This document shows, piece by piece, positions 41,998 through 51,090 of a stretch of DNA of 64,000 nt (the stretch's first letter is position 1; every line of letters begins with the position of its first letter). Both the position numbers and the translations under genes were made by a program. Location of the stretch: positions 2,542,001 through 2,606,000 of the forward strand of contig NZ_CP070496.1 of NCBI RefSeq assembly GCF_016925535.1, written 5' to 3'. The stretch is from Natronoglycomyces albus. Lineage in GTDB: Bacteria > Actinomycetota > Actinomycetes > Mycobacteriales > Micromonosporaceae. Under the pieces are notes generated by a model. That model saw only the letters and a program-made list of their open reading frames with translations, was not told the DNA's origin and searched no databases.

Positions 41998-42960
41998 TTG
42001 GACCCCAAGAAAGGCGAGGACACCCCCACCGGCGAGCACAAGAACTCCGGCCTTGACCTTAGTGTCGTCCAGGTGCTCGCCGCCGCCGGAGCCGCCACAC
42101 TCGGGGCCGTCTTCGCAACCGTCATTGGCGTGTACGGCACCATCATCGGTACCGCCGTGTTGAGCTTGATCACGTCGGTGGGCAGTGTACTGCTCGTGCA
42201 TTTCACGAACAAGACCACTGAAAAGATCAAGGTGCCGCTCAAAGGAGCGGTGGGCGGCAGGCCGAATTCTCAACAATCCGACTATGACGGCGACGCCACC
42301 GCGTTGCTGCGGCCGGACTGGGACACCGACGCGGGGGCATACCGCTCGACCCATATCTTCGCCGTCGGAGACCCTGACGCCACTGTCGAATTCGGCACCG
42401 TCGACGAGAACGGCCGCGCAACCGGCGTCGCGACGGTGACCATGGCGGACCCGACGCTGGCAGAGGAGCTGAATTTCCAGGGCCAGAACGACCTGACCGT
42501 GGTTGAGGGGGGCCACCCAGGGCCGACAGGTCCGGAGGCGACAGACGAAGACGAGAAACCCTCCCGTAAGAAACTGTGGGTCTCCATCGCCGTCTCGACC
42601 GTCCTCGTCTTTCTCATCACCGTCGTGGCCCTGACGGTCATGGCGCTGGCTCAAGACAAGAACCCGAATTATTACTTCAGTCCTTCCCCGGGACCGTCCC
42701 CAGGCGTCATGACGCCCAACGTCGAAGAGTCGGTCGACCAATGGGACCCCGCTCCCGGCGGCGAGGACACAAACCAGCCAGAGAACGACCAGGGCACTGC
42801 CGAGCCAACGGAGGACTCCACCCCGGAGACAACACCTCCGGGCGACGATTCCACCGACGAGGGCGACGCGGGCGACGATGAGGTGGACGAGGACGAAGAC
42901 GACGATGAGGACCACGAGGCGGACGCGGACGATCCAGAGCCGACCCCCACCCGCAACTAG
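41998..42960 (+). CDS. membrane protein with acidic extracellular tail, unknown function
   Basis: 320 residues from a TTG start preceded by GAAGAGGAAA; the frame is open to 41929. Two adjacent helices near residues 22-60 (VVQVLAAAGAATLGAVFATV; IIGTAVLSLITSVGSVLLV) are followed by a soluble loop, a third helix (WVSIAVSTVLVFLITVVALTV) and a strongly acidic Pro/Thr/Asp/Glu tail of about 100 residues. The first-half pattern is common in actinobacterial hypothetical proteins. The tail composition suggests an exposed, disordered stalk. Confidence 0.7.
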   Translation: MDPKKGEDTPTGEHKNSGLDLSVVQVLAAAGAATLGAVFATVIGVYGTIIGTAVLSLITSVGSVLLVHFTNKTTEKIKVPLKGAVGGRPNSQQSDYDGDATALLRPDWDTDAGAYRSTHIFAVGDPDATVEFGTVDENGRATGVATVTMADPTLAEELNFQGQNDLTVVEGGHPGPTGPEATDEDEKPSRKKLWVSIAVSTVLVFLITVVALTVMALAQDKNPNYYFSPSPGPSPGVMTPNVEESVDQWDPAPGGEDTNQPENDQGTAEPTEDSTPETTPPGDDSTDEGDAGDDEVDEDEDDDEDHEADADDPEPTPTRN

Positions 42961-43201
42961 TGGTCACGGCTGACCAGAGGCGGTGCCACACCGGTACTGG
43001 CCCTAGCCCGGTCGCGATGTGTCACCGACGCTCATAGGTGACATCGGGCCTGTCGCGATCGCACCCCCACCCATGGACGTCATAAAGCCGACACACCGCG
43101 CAACTACGAAATAACCGACAAAGAGTGCTCCCATAGGTATCGTGAGCGAGTCTGCCCGTCAGGGCAGGCATCACACGAAAACGAAACTCTTTGGGGGAAC
43201 A

Positions 43202-43588
43202 ATGTTCCGTAAGACGCTCAAGACCATCACCGCCGTCGCCTTCGCTGGCGCGCTCGCCGTCGGCTCCGCGACCTCGGCTTCTGCCGACGTGGTCGAGGAG
43301 CACGGCAGCTACGGCTCCGGCGACATCAACGTGCTGTCGAACCTGTGCATCGGAAACTGGAACGGCGACGTCATCAGCATCCTGAAGATCGCCAACTCGG
43401 AGTACCGCGAACTGTGCACGACCTACGGAAGCGGCTCCGGCGAGGGTGACATCAATGTTCTGTCGAACATCTGCGCCCTGAACTGGGACTGGAACAACGC
43501 CGCCAACCTGGGTCTGATCGCCAACAGCAAGGAATACCGCGCTTGCATCGAGTACAACGAGGCGCACGGTGGCGGCGACAAGTGGTAA
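43202..43588 (+). CDS. small secreted protein with two Cys-pair repeats (chaplin-like pattern)
   Basis: 128 residues. Signal peptide (MFRKTLKTITAVAFAGALAV, cleaved after ASA). The mature part is two tandem repeats: GDINVLSNLCIGNWNGD, with IANSEYRELC, and GDINVLSNICALNWDWN, with IANSKEYRAC, linked by Gly/Ser. Each repeat has two Cys about 24 residues apart around a hydrophobic stretch, as chaplin (DUF320) repeats do, but the sequences are not a match I can call. ATG with GGGGGAAC. Possibly surface-active. It is followed by a 78-bp cruciform and repeat copy C. Confidence 0.7.
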   Translation: MFRKTLKTITAVAFAGALAVGSATSASADVVEEHGSYGSGDINVLSNLCIGNWNGDVISILKIANSEYRELCTTYGSGSGEGDINVLSNICALNWDWNNAANLGLIANSKEYRACIEYNEAHGGGDKW

Positions 43589-43671
43589 TGCGTCATACAC
43601 GCGTTGACAACTGAATACAGAACTTCGTATCAGAAGTCCTGAGAGTTTCTTTCGTTTTGTGAACGGTTTAC

Positions 43672-43749
43672 GAATGTGCCTCCGAAAGGCGTAGCGACCA
43701 CCACTGGACCGACGGGTCAATTGGTGACAAGCCTTTCGGAGGCACATTC
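43672..43749. terminator. 19-bp inverted repeat with nested stems (cruciform terminator)
   Basis: Perfect 19-base arms beginning GAATGTGCCTCCG with a 40-base interior that itself pairs (CACCA/TGGTG, GACC/GGTC). It lies 83 nt after the small secreted protein gene. Confidence 0.7.
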
Positions 43750-43756
43750 TTTGTAT

Positions 43757-43856
43757 GCGGCTTATGCAAAAATGCACATTCAAGGCCGCAGGAGGCAAAG
43801 TTTACGCAGGTAAACGAGCCGAAGAGAACGCTGAAAGTGCCTTTTGCATAAGCCTC
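43757..43856. repeat. 100-bp palindromic interspersed repeat, copy C
   Basis: The best preserved copy. Ends CGGCTTATGCAAAA and CTTTTGCATAAGCCTC are inverted, with the central palindrome GTTTAC-gcag-GTAAAC at 43800-43815. TAT flanks both ends. It sits between convergent genes and stops 12 nt before the dapB stop codon. Confidence 0.88.
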
Positions 43857-43868
43857 TATCTGTTAGCG

Positions 43869-44609
43869 CTAGTCGAGAAAAGCGTCGATGCCTACGGTCA
43901 GCCCCCGCACGGCGGGCACTTTACGGATCGACAGCACAACCCCTGGCATAAAGGACATCCGGTCCACCGAATTATGGCTGATGGTGAAGTTCTCCCCTGC
44001 CGAGCCAAACCACACTTGTTGGCTGGCAATGTAGCCCTCCGCGCGGATCGCATGTACCGCAATCCCATCCACGTTCGCTCCCCTGGCACCTTCAAGCTGC
44101 TGCTGGGTCGCGTCCGGGCCCGGACCCAACCCGGCTTCCTCGCGCGACTGAGCCATCAAGCGCGCAGTGTGCACGGCCGTTCCCGAGGGTGCGTCCACCT
44201 TACGCGGGTGGTGAGCCTCAATAACTTCCGCTGAGTCGAAGAACTTCGCGGCCTTGGCAGCGAACTGCATCATCAGCACCGCCCCAATTCCGAAGTTGGG
44301 GGCGATCACCGAACCGAGTTCGGGCTTATCGCGCAGCCACTGTTCGACTTGCCGCAAGCGCGCCGCATCGAAGCCCGACGTGCCGACGACGGAGTGAATG
44401 TCGTGGTCGATGAGCCACTTGAGGTTGTCCATCACAACGTCGGGACGGGTAAAATCGACCGCCACCTCAACGCCTGCCTCAACCAGCGAGGCCAGATCGT
44501 CCCCATGGTCGACCGTCTGGGCCACGGTCATCCCCTCCGCGGCCTCCACCGCCTGACACACGGCCGTCCCCATCCGACCGGCCGCCCCGATCACACCTAC
44601 CTTGATCAA
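43869..44609 (-). CDS. dapB: 4-hydroxy-tetrahydrodipicolinate reductase
   Basis: 246 residues. Reduces the DapA product with NAD(P)H on the way to diaminopimelate. The Rossmann loop GAAGRMG is at 8-14. The catalytic motif EAHHPRKVDAPSGTA supplies His133, His134 and Lys137. The start is TTG with AAGGAGAAACCA upstream. It is downstream of pnp in the same direction but has its own spacing and a terminator between them. Confidence 0.94.
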   Translation of the reverse strand: MIKVGVIGAAGRMGTAVCQAVEAAEGMTVAQTVDHGDDLASLVEAGVEVAVDFTRPDVVMDNLKWLIDHDIHSVVGTSGFDAARLRQVEQWLRDKPELGSVIAPNFGIGAVLMMQFAAKAAKFFDSAEVIEAHHPRKVDAPSGTAVHTARLMAQSREEAGLGPGPDATQQQLEGARGANVDGIAVHAIRAEGYIASQQVWFGSAGENFTISHNSVDRMSFMPGVVLSIRKVPAVRGLTVGIDAFLD

Positions 44610-44728
44610 TGGTTTCTCCTTCGCATCACGTTCGCCCTCACCTTACGTCGCGACCGGGCCACCTTGGCTTGAACGCTTCCCCAGCTCGCCCCAGAGTGGG
44701 CCACCGGCCGGGCTCGATCCTCACACAG

Positions 44729-44765
44729 CAAGGTCCGCCGAGGCGCTGTGCCTCGGCGGACCTTG
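44729..44765 (-). terminator. hairpin terminator after pnp
   Basis: Perfect 16-base arms CAAGGTCCGCCGAGGC / GCCTCGGCGGACCTTG with a GCTGT-type loop, 46 nt after the pnp stop. Confidence 0.85.
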
Positions 44766-44810
44766 GATGTCTGTTACAGGGACGGCTAGCGCCGCCACCC
44801 GAAACCGAAC

Positions 44811-47168
44811 CTAGTCGTCTCCTCCGGGACGACGGCGACGGCGACGACGCGGACGGTCGCCTCCTTCTCCCCCATCCTCATCGCGCGGCTTGCGCTCACG
44901 GTCGCCACCTCGGCCTTCACGGCTACCCTCGCGCTTGGGACGCTCGCGCTGCGGCGGCTCCTCACCTTCGGGGTAGACCTTGTCGAGGTAGATCTTGCCG
45001 CGAGCGTCAATGTCGGCAATCTGGACTTCGACCTTGTCGCCAACGTTGAGCACGTCCTCGACCTTGTCGATGCGCTTGCCATCACCGATCTTCGAGATGT
45101 GCAGCAGCCCGTCGCGGCCCGGCAGCAGAGAAATGAACGCTCCGAAGTCGGTGGTCTTGACGACCGTGCCCAGGAAGCGGTCTCCCTGATTGGGCAGCGT
45201 CGGATTCGCGATGCTATTGATCATGTCGATCGCGGCGTCGGAGGCCTCGCCGGACTCGGCGGCCACATAGATCGTGCCGTCGTCCTCGATGGTGACGTCG
45301 GCGCCGGTCTCCTCGGTGATGCCGTTGATCGTCTGCCCCTTCGGGCCGATGACCATTCCGATCTTGTCGACCGGAACCTTCAGGGTCGTGATGCGCGGCG
45401 CGGTCTTCGACAGCTCCGAGGGCTCCGAAATCGCATCGGACATGACGTCGAGAATCGCGTGACGCGCGTCGTTGGCCTGCTGCAACGCACCAGCGAGCAC
45501 GTCGGACGGCAATCCATCCAGCTTCGTGTCCAGCTGCAACGCCGTGACGAACTCCGGCGTACCGGCGACCTTGAAGTCCATGTCGCCAAAGGCGTCCTCG
45601 GCTCCCAGAATGTCGGTCAGCGTGACGTACGCGGTCTTTCCGTCGACTTCCTGGCTGATCAGACCCATCGCGATACCGGCGACAGGGGCTCGCAGCGGCA
45701 CACCCGCGCTCAGCAGCGACATCGTGGAGGCGCACACCGAGCCCATCGACGTCGAACCGTTGGAACCCAGCGCTTCGGACACCTGTCGGATCGCGTAGGG
45801 GAACTCCTCGCGGCTGGGCAGGACGGGAATGATCGCCCGCTCTGCCAGCGCCCCGTGCCCGATCTCGCGCCGTTTGGGCGAGCCCACGCGGCCGGTTTCG
45901 CCGGTGGAGTAGGGCGGGAAGTTGTAGTTGTGCATGTAGCGTTTCTTCGTCACCGGTGACAAGGTGTCGATGGACTGCTCCATGCGCAGCATGTTGAGGG
46001 TGGTGACGCCCATGATCTGGGTGTCTCCACGCTCGAATAGGCCCGAACCGTGCACGCGCGGCAGGATTTTCACCTCAGCGGAGAGCGGACGGATGTCGGC
46101 GGGGCCGCGTCCGTCGATGCGGACCTGCTCGCGGACTACCCGCTCACGCACTAGCTTCTTGGTCAGTGCGCGGATGGCGTTGCTGATCTCGCCTTCGCGG
46201 TCTTCGAAGTCGCTGCCGATCTTTTCGAGGGCGGACTCCTTGGCCTTGTCCAGCGCGTCTTGGCGCTCGACCTTGTCGGCGATGGCGAGCGCGGCAGTCA
46301 TTTCTGCGGCAACTGCGGTCTCGACGGCGGTGAAGACGTCCTCGCCGTAGTCGAGGAAGCGCGGGAAGTCGCCAACGGGCTTGGCCGCGACGGCGGCTAG
46401 CTCGTTCTGGGCGCGGCATAGCTCGGCGATGACGGGCTTGACCGCTTCGAGTCCCTCGGCGACGATTTCTTCGGTCGGCTTGGGCGCTCCGCCTTCGACC
46501 AGGGCGAAGACGTTATCGGTGGCTTCGGCTTCGACCATCATGATGGCTACTTCGCCATCGTCGAGGACGCGGCCGGTGACAATCATGTCGAATGTGGCGC
46601 GTGCGATCTGTTCCAGGGTGGGGAAGAAGACCCATTGGCCGTCGATGTGGACGGCGCGGGTTGATCCCAGTGGCCCTGAGAAGGGCAGCCCGGACAGTTT
46701 GGTGGACAGGGAGGCGCCGTTCATGGCCACGACGTCGTATTCGTCGCTGTCGTCAACGGCGAGGATCGTGCCGATGACCTGTACTTCGTTGCGGAGCCCG
46801 GAGACGAACGAGGGACGTAGTCCTCGGTCGATGAGGCGGCAGGTGAGGATGGCGTTCTCGCTGGGACGTCCTTCGCGGCGGAAGAACGAGCCGGGGATGC
46901 GGCCGGCGGCGTACATCCGCTCTTCGATGTCGACGGTCAGCGGGAAGAAGTCGAAGTGGTCCTTCGGCTGTTTGCTAACTGCGGTGGTGGACAGCACCAT
47001 TGTGTTGTCCATCTGCACCAGGGTGGCCCCTTGGGCCTGACGGGCGAGTCGCCCGGTGGAGAACGTCAAACGGCGGGTGCCGAATTCTCCATTGTCGATC
47101 ACGGCTGTGGCGTGGTGTTCGCCTAGGTTTATGGCCTCAGCGCCGTGTTCTGTCGTTGACTCTGTCAT
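44811..47168 (-). CDS. pnp: polyribonucleotide nucleotidyltransferase (PNPase)
   Basis: 785 residues. Phosphorolytic 3'-5' exoribonuclease. Two RNase PH cores ([10 protein letters not shown] in the first; [24 protein letters not shown] in the second), then KH ([19 protein letters not shown]) and S1 ([20 protein letters not shown]). The C-terminal 45 residues are an Arg/Gly/Glu/Asp tail ([28 protein letters not shown]), typical of actinobacteria. I choose ATG 47168; ATG 47186 is an alternative and both have weak ribosome sites. It follows rpsO, the classic S15-PNPase order. Confidence 0.95.
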   Translation of the reverse strand: MTESTTEHGAEAINLGEHHATAVIDNGEFGTRRLTFSTGRLARQAQGATLVQMDNTMVLSTTAVSKQPKDHFDFFPLTVDIEERMYAAGRIPGSFFRREGRPSENAILTCRLIDRGLRPSFVSGLRNEVQVIGTILAVDDSDEYDVVAMNGASLSTKLSGLPFSGPLGSTRAVHIDGQWVFFPTLEQIARATFDMIVTGRVLDDGEVAIMMVEAEATDNVFALVEGGAPKPTEEIVAEGLEAVKPVIAELCRAQNELAAVAAKPVGDFPRFLDYGEDVFTAVETAVAAEMTAALAIADKVERQDALDKAKESALEKIGSDFEDREGEISNAIRALTKKLVRERVVREQVRIDGRGPADIRPLSAEVKILPRVHGSGLFERGDTQIMGVTTLNMLRMEQSIDTLSPVTKKRYMHNYNFPPYSTGETGRVGSPKRREIGHGALAERAIIPVLPSREEFPYAIRQVSEALGSNGSTSMGSVCASTMSLLSAGVPLRAPVAGIAMGLISQEVDGKTAYVTLTDILGAEDAFGDMDFKVAGTPEFVTALQLDTKLDGLPSDVLAGALQQANDARHAILDVMSDAISEPSELSKTAPRITTLKVPVDKIGMVIGPKGQTINGITEETGADVTIEDDGTIYVAAESGEASDAAIDMINSIANPTLPNQGDRFLGTVVKTTDFGAFISLLPGRDGLLHISKIGDGKRIDKVEDVLNVGDKVEVQIADIDARGKIYLDKVYPEGEEPPQRERPKREGSREGRGGDRERKPRDEDGGEGGDRPRRRRRRRPGGDD

Positions 47169-47562
47169 ATGAGTCGTTTGCTCCATTTCACATGTGTTGG
47201 AGCGCCCGGCCGGTTTGTGGTTCTGGCCGGTCATCGATCGAAGCACTCGGTGTGGCGTCTGTTGATTCGACCGGGTTGGTCGGATCGTCCGACCTGATGG
47301 GGTCGTGGTGACCGTGGTCGGTGACGTTGTCCGGGTGCCACTACCGAGGACCGGCAGTCGGTGGCTGGGCGCTGTCTAACCTGTCGGCTTGCCAGCGGTG
47401 TCCGCGCGTTCGCAACGTGGCGTTTGCCGCCATGCGCGCGTCCGGGCGGAGTGTGTTCCCCCGACCCGGTCGGTGCGGCATCGCTGCCGCGAGTCGGTAG
47501 CGCGGGCGAGCCGGTTCTAACGCTACCCTCATCGGCGTGGCGCAAGGGTACGAAATAAGCCA

Positions 47563-47588
47563 AAAGGGAGCGACGAATCGCTCCCTTT
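47563..47588 (-). terminator. terminator after rpsO
   Basis: On minus AAAGGGAGCG-attcgt-CGCTCCCTTT then TTGG, within 10 nt of the S15 stop. It separates rpsO from pnp, at least partly. Confidence 0.85.
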
Positions 47589-47596
47589 GACGTCTT

Positions 47597-47866
47597 CTAT
47601 CGCCGCAGCCCGAGGCGCTCGATGAGCGTACGGTAGCGGGAGATGTCTTCCTTCTGCAGGTATTTCAGCAGACGGCGACGCTTACCCACTAGCAGTAGCA
47701 GACCACGACGTGAGTGGTGGTCGTGCTTGTGCTCCTTGACGTGTTCAGTCAGTTCCACGATGCGCGCGGTCAGCAATGCGACCTGCACTTCGGTGGAGCC
47801 GGTGTCCCCGTCGCCGGTGGAGTATTCGGAAATGATTTCTGCTTTTTTAGCAGCTTCGAGCGCCAT
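47597..47866 (-). CDS. rpsO: 30S ribosomal protein S15
   Basis: 89 residues, normal length. Binds 16S rRNA and helps assemble the platform. Landmarks: [36 protein letters not shown] and [15 protein letters not shown] 47866 has AGAGGGAGC upstream; the frame reaches 47992 but that part is leader. It lies between ribF and pnp, as in most bacteria. Confidence 0.97.
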   Translation of the reverse strand: MALEAAKKAEIISEYSTGDGDTGSTEVQVALLTARIVELTEHVKEHKHDHHSRRGLLLLVGKRRRLLKYLQKEDISRYRTLIERLGLRR

Positions 47867-47996
47867 AAGCTCCCTCTTGATGGATTCTCCGGGCACATTG
47901 TGGCCGAAGGAGTGATGTTTTTCGGGCGTATCCGCGGCGTCGGGCAGGTACGTCCGGTCACGGTTGTCTTTGTGACCTGGATAGTTTACCAATCCG

Positions 47997-48932
47997 CTAT
48001 TGACGCTTCAGCACCTCGCGGGTCTGTGCGACGTCTGTCTCGATTTGCCAGATGAGTTCATCGACGTTGTCGAACTTGAGCATCTGGCGCAGTCGCTCGG
48101 TAAAGGAGATGCTGACCTGTTCACCGTAGAGGTCTTCGTCGAAGTCCAGAACATAGGCCTCGAGGGTTCTCTTTTCCCCAGCGAAGGTCGGGTTGGTTCC
48201 CACCGAGATGGCCGCGGCGTGTCGTGAACCGTCGGCGCGTGTGAGCCAGCCCGCGTAGATGCCATCGGCTACGACGGCGACGTCGGATTCGTACGACAGG
48301 TTAGCGGTGGGAAATCCCAGTTGAGAGCCTCCTCGCCCGGCTCCTCGCACTACTATTCCCTCGATGTCGTATTCGCGTCCAAGCGCTTCGGCGGCCGCGC
48401 TCACCGCGCCTGCGGCGATGCAGGTGCGAATGTAGGTCGAGGAGAAGGTGGCCTCGTCGTTGCCTTCCAGCGTCGCGGCCACGACGGAGAAGCCCCACTG
48501 TTGCCCGAGGTTGCGCAGGAGATCTAGGTTGCCCGCGGCTTTGTATCCGAAGCGAAAGTTCTCTCCGACCATGACTTGTGCCGCGTGTAGCCGTTCGACC
48601 AGCACGGTGTGCACGAACTCCTCTGGGCTTTGCCGAGACATTTCTTTGGTGAAGGGGAGGACGCATACGCCGTCGACGCCCAGCTCGGCGAGGAGTTGGC
48701 AGCGGCGGCTAAGGGTGGACAGTCTCATTGGGGCCGAGCCGGGCCGCACCACCTGTGCTGGGTGCGGGTCGAAGGTGACGACGACGGACTTGAGGCCGCG
48801 TTCGCGTGCCTGTTTGGCCGCTGAGCCGATGAGTTGGGCATGTCCCCGGTGTACGCCATCGAACACGCCGACGGTGACGACCGAACGACCCCAGCCAGTG
48901 GGGGTCGCCTGAATACCTCGCCAGATTTCCAC
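47997..48932 (-). CDS. ribF: bifunctional riboflavin kinase/FAD synthetase
   Basis: 311 residues. Makes FMN and then FAD. The N-terminal nucleotidyltransferase has [14 protein letters not shown] and [10 protein letters not shown]; the C-terminal kinase has [16 protein letters not shown] and a [17 protein letters not shown] loop. GTG start. TACGAT lies 7 nt before it and there is no ribosome site, so it is probably leaderless. It precedes rpsO by 130 bp. Confidence 0.95.
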   Translation of the reverse strand: MEIWRGIQATPTGWGRSVVTVGVFDGVHRGHAQLIGSAAKQARERGLKSVVVTFDPHPAQVVRPGSAPMRLSTLSRRCQLLAELGVDGVCVLPFTKEMSRQSPEEFVHTVLVERLHAAQVMVGENFRFGYKAAGNLDLLRNLGQQWGFSVVAATLEGNDEATFSSTYIRTCIAAGAVSAAAEALGREYDIEGIVVRGAGRGGSQLGFPTANLSYESDVAVVADGIYAGWLTRADGSRHAAAISVGTNPTFAGEKRTLEAYVLDFDEDLYGEQVSISFTERLRQMLKFDNVDELIWQIETDVAQTREVLKRQ

Positions 48933-48939
48933 GTGCTCA

Positions 48940-48945
48940 ATCGTA
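48940..48945 (-). promoter_or_regulatory. -10 box for leaderless ribF transcript
   Basis: TACGAT on minus, a 7-nt gap (TGAGCAC), then the GTG at 48932. Confidence 0.55.
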
Positions 48946-49315
48946 ACGACACCGGTGTGCCTGGCGTGACGTGGCCGGGGAACTTGTTGAGGTCACCGGG
49001 TGCTGTTTGCCGGTGTTGAAGCAGGTCGCTGGGGTAGTGACTCCTCTTGTGCGGGTTGGCCGGTGAGACGGGCATCATGTCGGGCTAGCACGACGAAGAG
49101 GCCGAACTGGCTTGTTCGGCCTCTTCGTTTTTCTGTCTAAGGATTTTTTGAAGGTTATGCGAATGTCTAATGCTGATATCTCTCCTTCCTGTGGCACACG
49201 TTCATCCCACCAATAAGACGTGGCCTGCGGCTGCCCCCGTGTGGTCGCCGGTCGAGTCAACCCAGTCTGCGGCCTTGAGGACCGGGTCCCGGCATCACTG
49301 GTCAGCCTGCGTATC
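48946..49315. other. intergenic containing an orphan plus-strand terminator
   Basis: 370 bases. A textbook intrinsic terminator on the plus strand (49094-49132) has no annotated plus-strand gene before it. The 140 bases upstream show no good ORF, so a short untranslated RNA is possible. No other structure is seen. Confidence 0.4.
49094..49132 (+). terminator. orphan intrinsic terminator
   Basis: CGAAGAGGCCGAA-n8-TTCGGCCTCTTCG-TTTTT. The T-run is on plus, facing away from ribF. No plus-strand CDS ends here. Confidence 0.75.
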
Positions 49316-49348
49316 CGACCGTCCCGATACCCAGTCTCGGGACGGTCG
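49316..49348 (-). terminator. hairpin after small membrane protein gene
   Basis: Perfect 12-base arms CGACCGTCCCGA / TCGGGACGGTCG, 8 nt after the stop. Confidence 0.75.
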
Positions 49349-49355
49349 AGGCTGG

Positions 49356-49601
49356 TCACAACATCGAACTGTTCGTAGTGCCGGTGGAGGCGAACACCAC
49401 GAGCGCGATGACGGCGAACGCCACCAGAATGATCACCCCGGCGATAACACCGATGTTGTTCTGGTTGACGTAGGGATCGACCGCCACGTCCCTATTTGTG
49501 TCAGCTCCTCGCTCTGCTGGCATGGACGGCTGTTCGGGCCTCACGGTCTGCCCGTGAGCTTCGGGCACATAGTGCGAATCTGACATATACGCATACGACA
49601 T
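49356..49601 (-). CDS. small single-helix membrane protein
   Basis: 81 residues. The first 50 are polar (Tyr, His, Pro, Asp), then one helix GVIAGVIILVAFAVIALVVF and a short Ser/Thr tail. No family recognised. ATG preceded by GAGGGGTAAGAG. With its own promoter region and terminator it behaves as a real monocistronic gene. Confidence 0.65.
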   Translation of the reverse strand: MSYAYMSDSHYVPEAHGQTVRPEQPSMPAERGADTNRDVAVDPYVNQNNIGVIAGVIILVAFAVIALVVFASTGTTNSSML

Positions 49602-50058
49602 AACTCTTACCCCTCAATGGGTGGGCCAGTCACTGTCGGGAATCTGCCAATCCGGGGGATGCCTGGCTTACTTTTCATTGTGCCGAAATCTGACAGTTGA
49701 CGAACGATCTTCGCGCAATTAAGCGACCGCCATCCGCGTTCACCGACGTTTTCCCACTTCCAGCGCACAAGATACAGGCGGGTCTGACTGACCATTAAGG
49801 TCAGTCAGACCCGCCTGTATCCACCATGGGGAATCAAACGGTAAATAAGCCGACATCGAGGATCGATGGCGAGTATGTGTGGCCAACCCCAGGGGCCGCT
49901 GCCGAAGCAATCGCTCCAGTGGCGTCATGGCCAGCGCATACGCACCTCTCCTCGTACATTGCGGGCGGAATCCGGCCGGGCACAACCCCGAAACCACCAA
50001 ACCATCCGCAACGGCGATAAACCCGCCATTGGGTCCTGTCAGGCTCCATTCACTGTCA
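49602..50058. other. intergenic with a long perfect inverted repeat
   Basis: 457 bases between the small membrane protein gene start and the ABC operon stop. The left part should hold the promoter of the former. The long hairpin at 49771 is described separately. No gene supported. Confidence 0.4.
49771..49821. terminator. 23-bp perfect inverted repeat, bidirectional terminator
   Basis: Arms of 23 bases beginning GATACAGGCGGGTCTG with an ATTAA loop and no mismatch. It lies about 240 nt beyond the last ABC permease stop and would insulate the operon. Confidence 0.75.
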
Positions 50059-51090
50059 TTACCCCTTCACGCTGCCTGCCAGCAAACCGCGCACGAAGAA
50101 TCGTTGCAGCAAGGCAAACACCAACAGCGGAATGAGGATGGAAATAAAGGCGGCCGCTGGCAATCGTGTCCAGCCATCGCCCCACGTGCCAGCCATGTCG
50201 GCCAACCGCACGGTCAATGGTTGCGTAGCCGGGCCACCGCCAAAGACCAAACCGACGAGGAAGTCGTTCCACACCCACAGGAACTGGAAAATCGCGATCG
50301 AGGCCAGAGCCGGGGTGATCAGCGGCAACACGATCTTGCGGAAGATCACCGAATGGCTCGCGCCATCGACCCGCGCCGCTTCCATCACATCGCGTGGCAG
50401 CTCCGAGACGAAGTTATGCAGCAGGAACGTCGCCAGTGGCAAACCAAAGATCGTATGCGCGATCCATATTTGGATAAAGGTTTGGCTCCCACTGAGATTC
50501 CACGCGGGGATCACCGTGAGCTCTCCAATGGTCAGTCCCTGGCTGAAGAAACTCAGTAGTGGGATGAGCGCCATTTGAATCGGCACGATCTGCAAGGCGA
50601 AGATCCCGATGAACAGCCAGGTGGCACCGCGGAAGTTGATCCAGGCCAGCGCATAGGCGGCCATGGACGCGAATGCCACCGGGAACAGCACCGCCGGAAT
50701 CGTGATCACCAACGAGTTGACGAAGTAATTCACCAACCCACCAGAGGAGCCGGTGGAGTACAGCACGTAGTTGTACGTGTCGAGGGTGACGTTGGGGTTA
50801 AACGGGAACGTCCACCAGCCTGAGGACCGGATGTCGGCCTCGGGCCTAATCGAGTTGATGAACAAACCGGCGGTCGGGATCGTCCACAGTACTGCGATGA
50901 CAATCGCGGCCAGGCTGGCGACCCGGCTAGTAAGCAGCTTGCGGAGCCGGTGCCCACCGGAGGCCAAGGGTACTTCGGTGCGCGGTTTCGGCCTCGCCTT
51001 GACTTGTTCTTTCGAGGTGATGTCGTCAATGACGTCGACCGCGTTGTCGTCATCGGGGGTCGGGGCATTGGCCGGAGGAATGGATGTCAT
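50059..51090 (-). CDS. sugar ABC transporter permease (MalG type)
   Basis: 343 residues, six helices. A cytosolic 50-residue Asp/Lys-rich tail precedes the first helix. The EAA loop that docks the ATPase reads EAARVDGASHSVIFRKIVLP. Two further family stretches are PIQMALIPLLSFF and FLWVWNDFLVGLV. It overlaps the upstream permease by 4 bp (ATGA). No ATPase gene lies in the operon, so a shared MsiK-type ATPase elsewhere is inferred. Confidence 0.92.
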   Translation of the reverse strand: MTSIPPANAPTPDDDNAVDVIDDITSKEQVKARPKPRTEVPLASGGHRLRKLLTSRVASLAAIVIAVLWTIPTAGLFINSIRPEADIRSSGWWTFPFNPNVTLDTYNYVLYSTGSSGGLVNYFVNSLVITIPAVLFPVAFASMAAYALAWINFRGATWLFIGIFALQIVPIQMALIPLLSFFSQGLTIGELTVIPAWNLSGSQTFIQIWIAHTIFGLPLATFLLHNFVSELPRDVMEAARVDGASHSVIFRKIVLPLITPALASIAIFQFLWVWNDFLVGLVFGGGPATQPLTVRLADMAGTWGDGWTRLPAAAFISILIPLLVFALLQRFFVRGLLAGSVKG

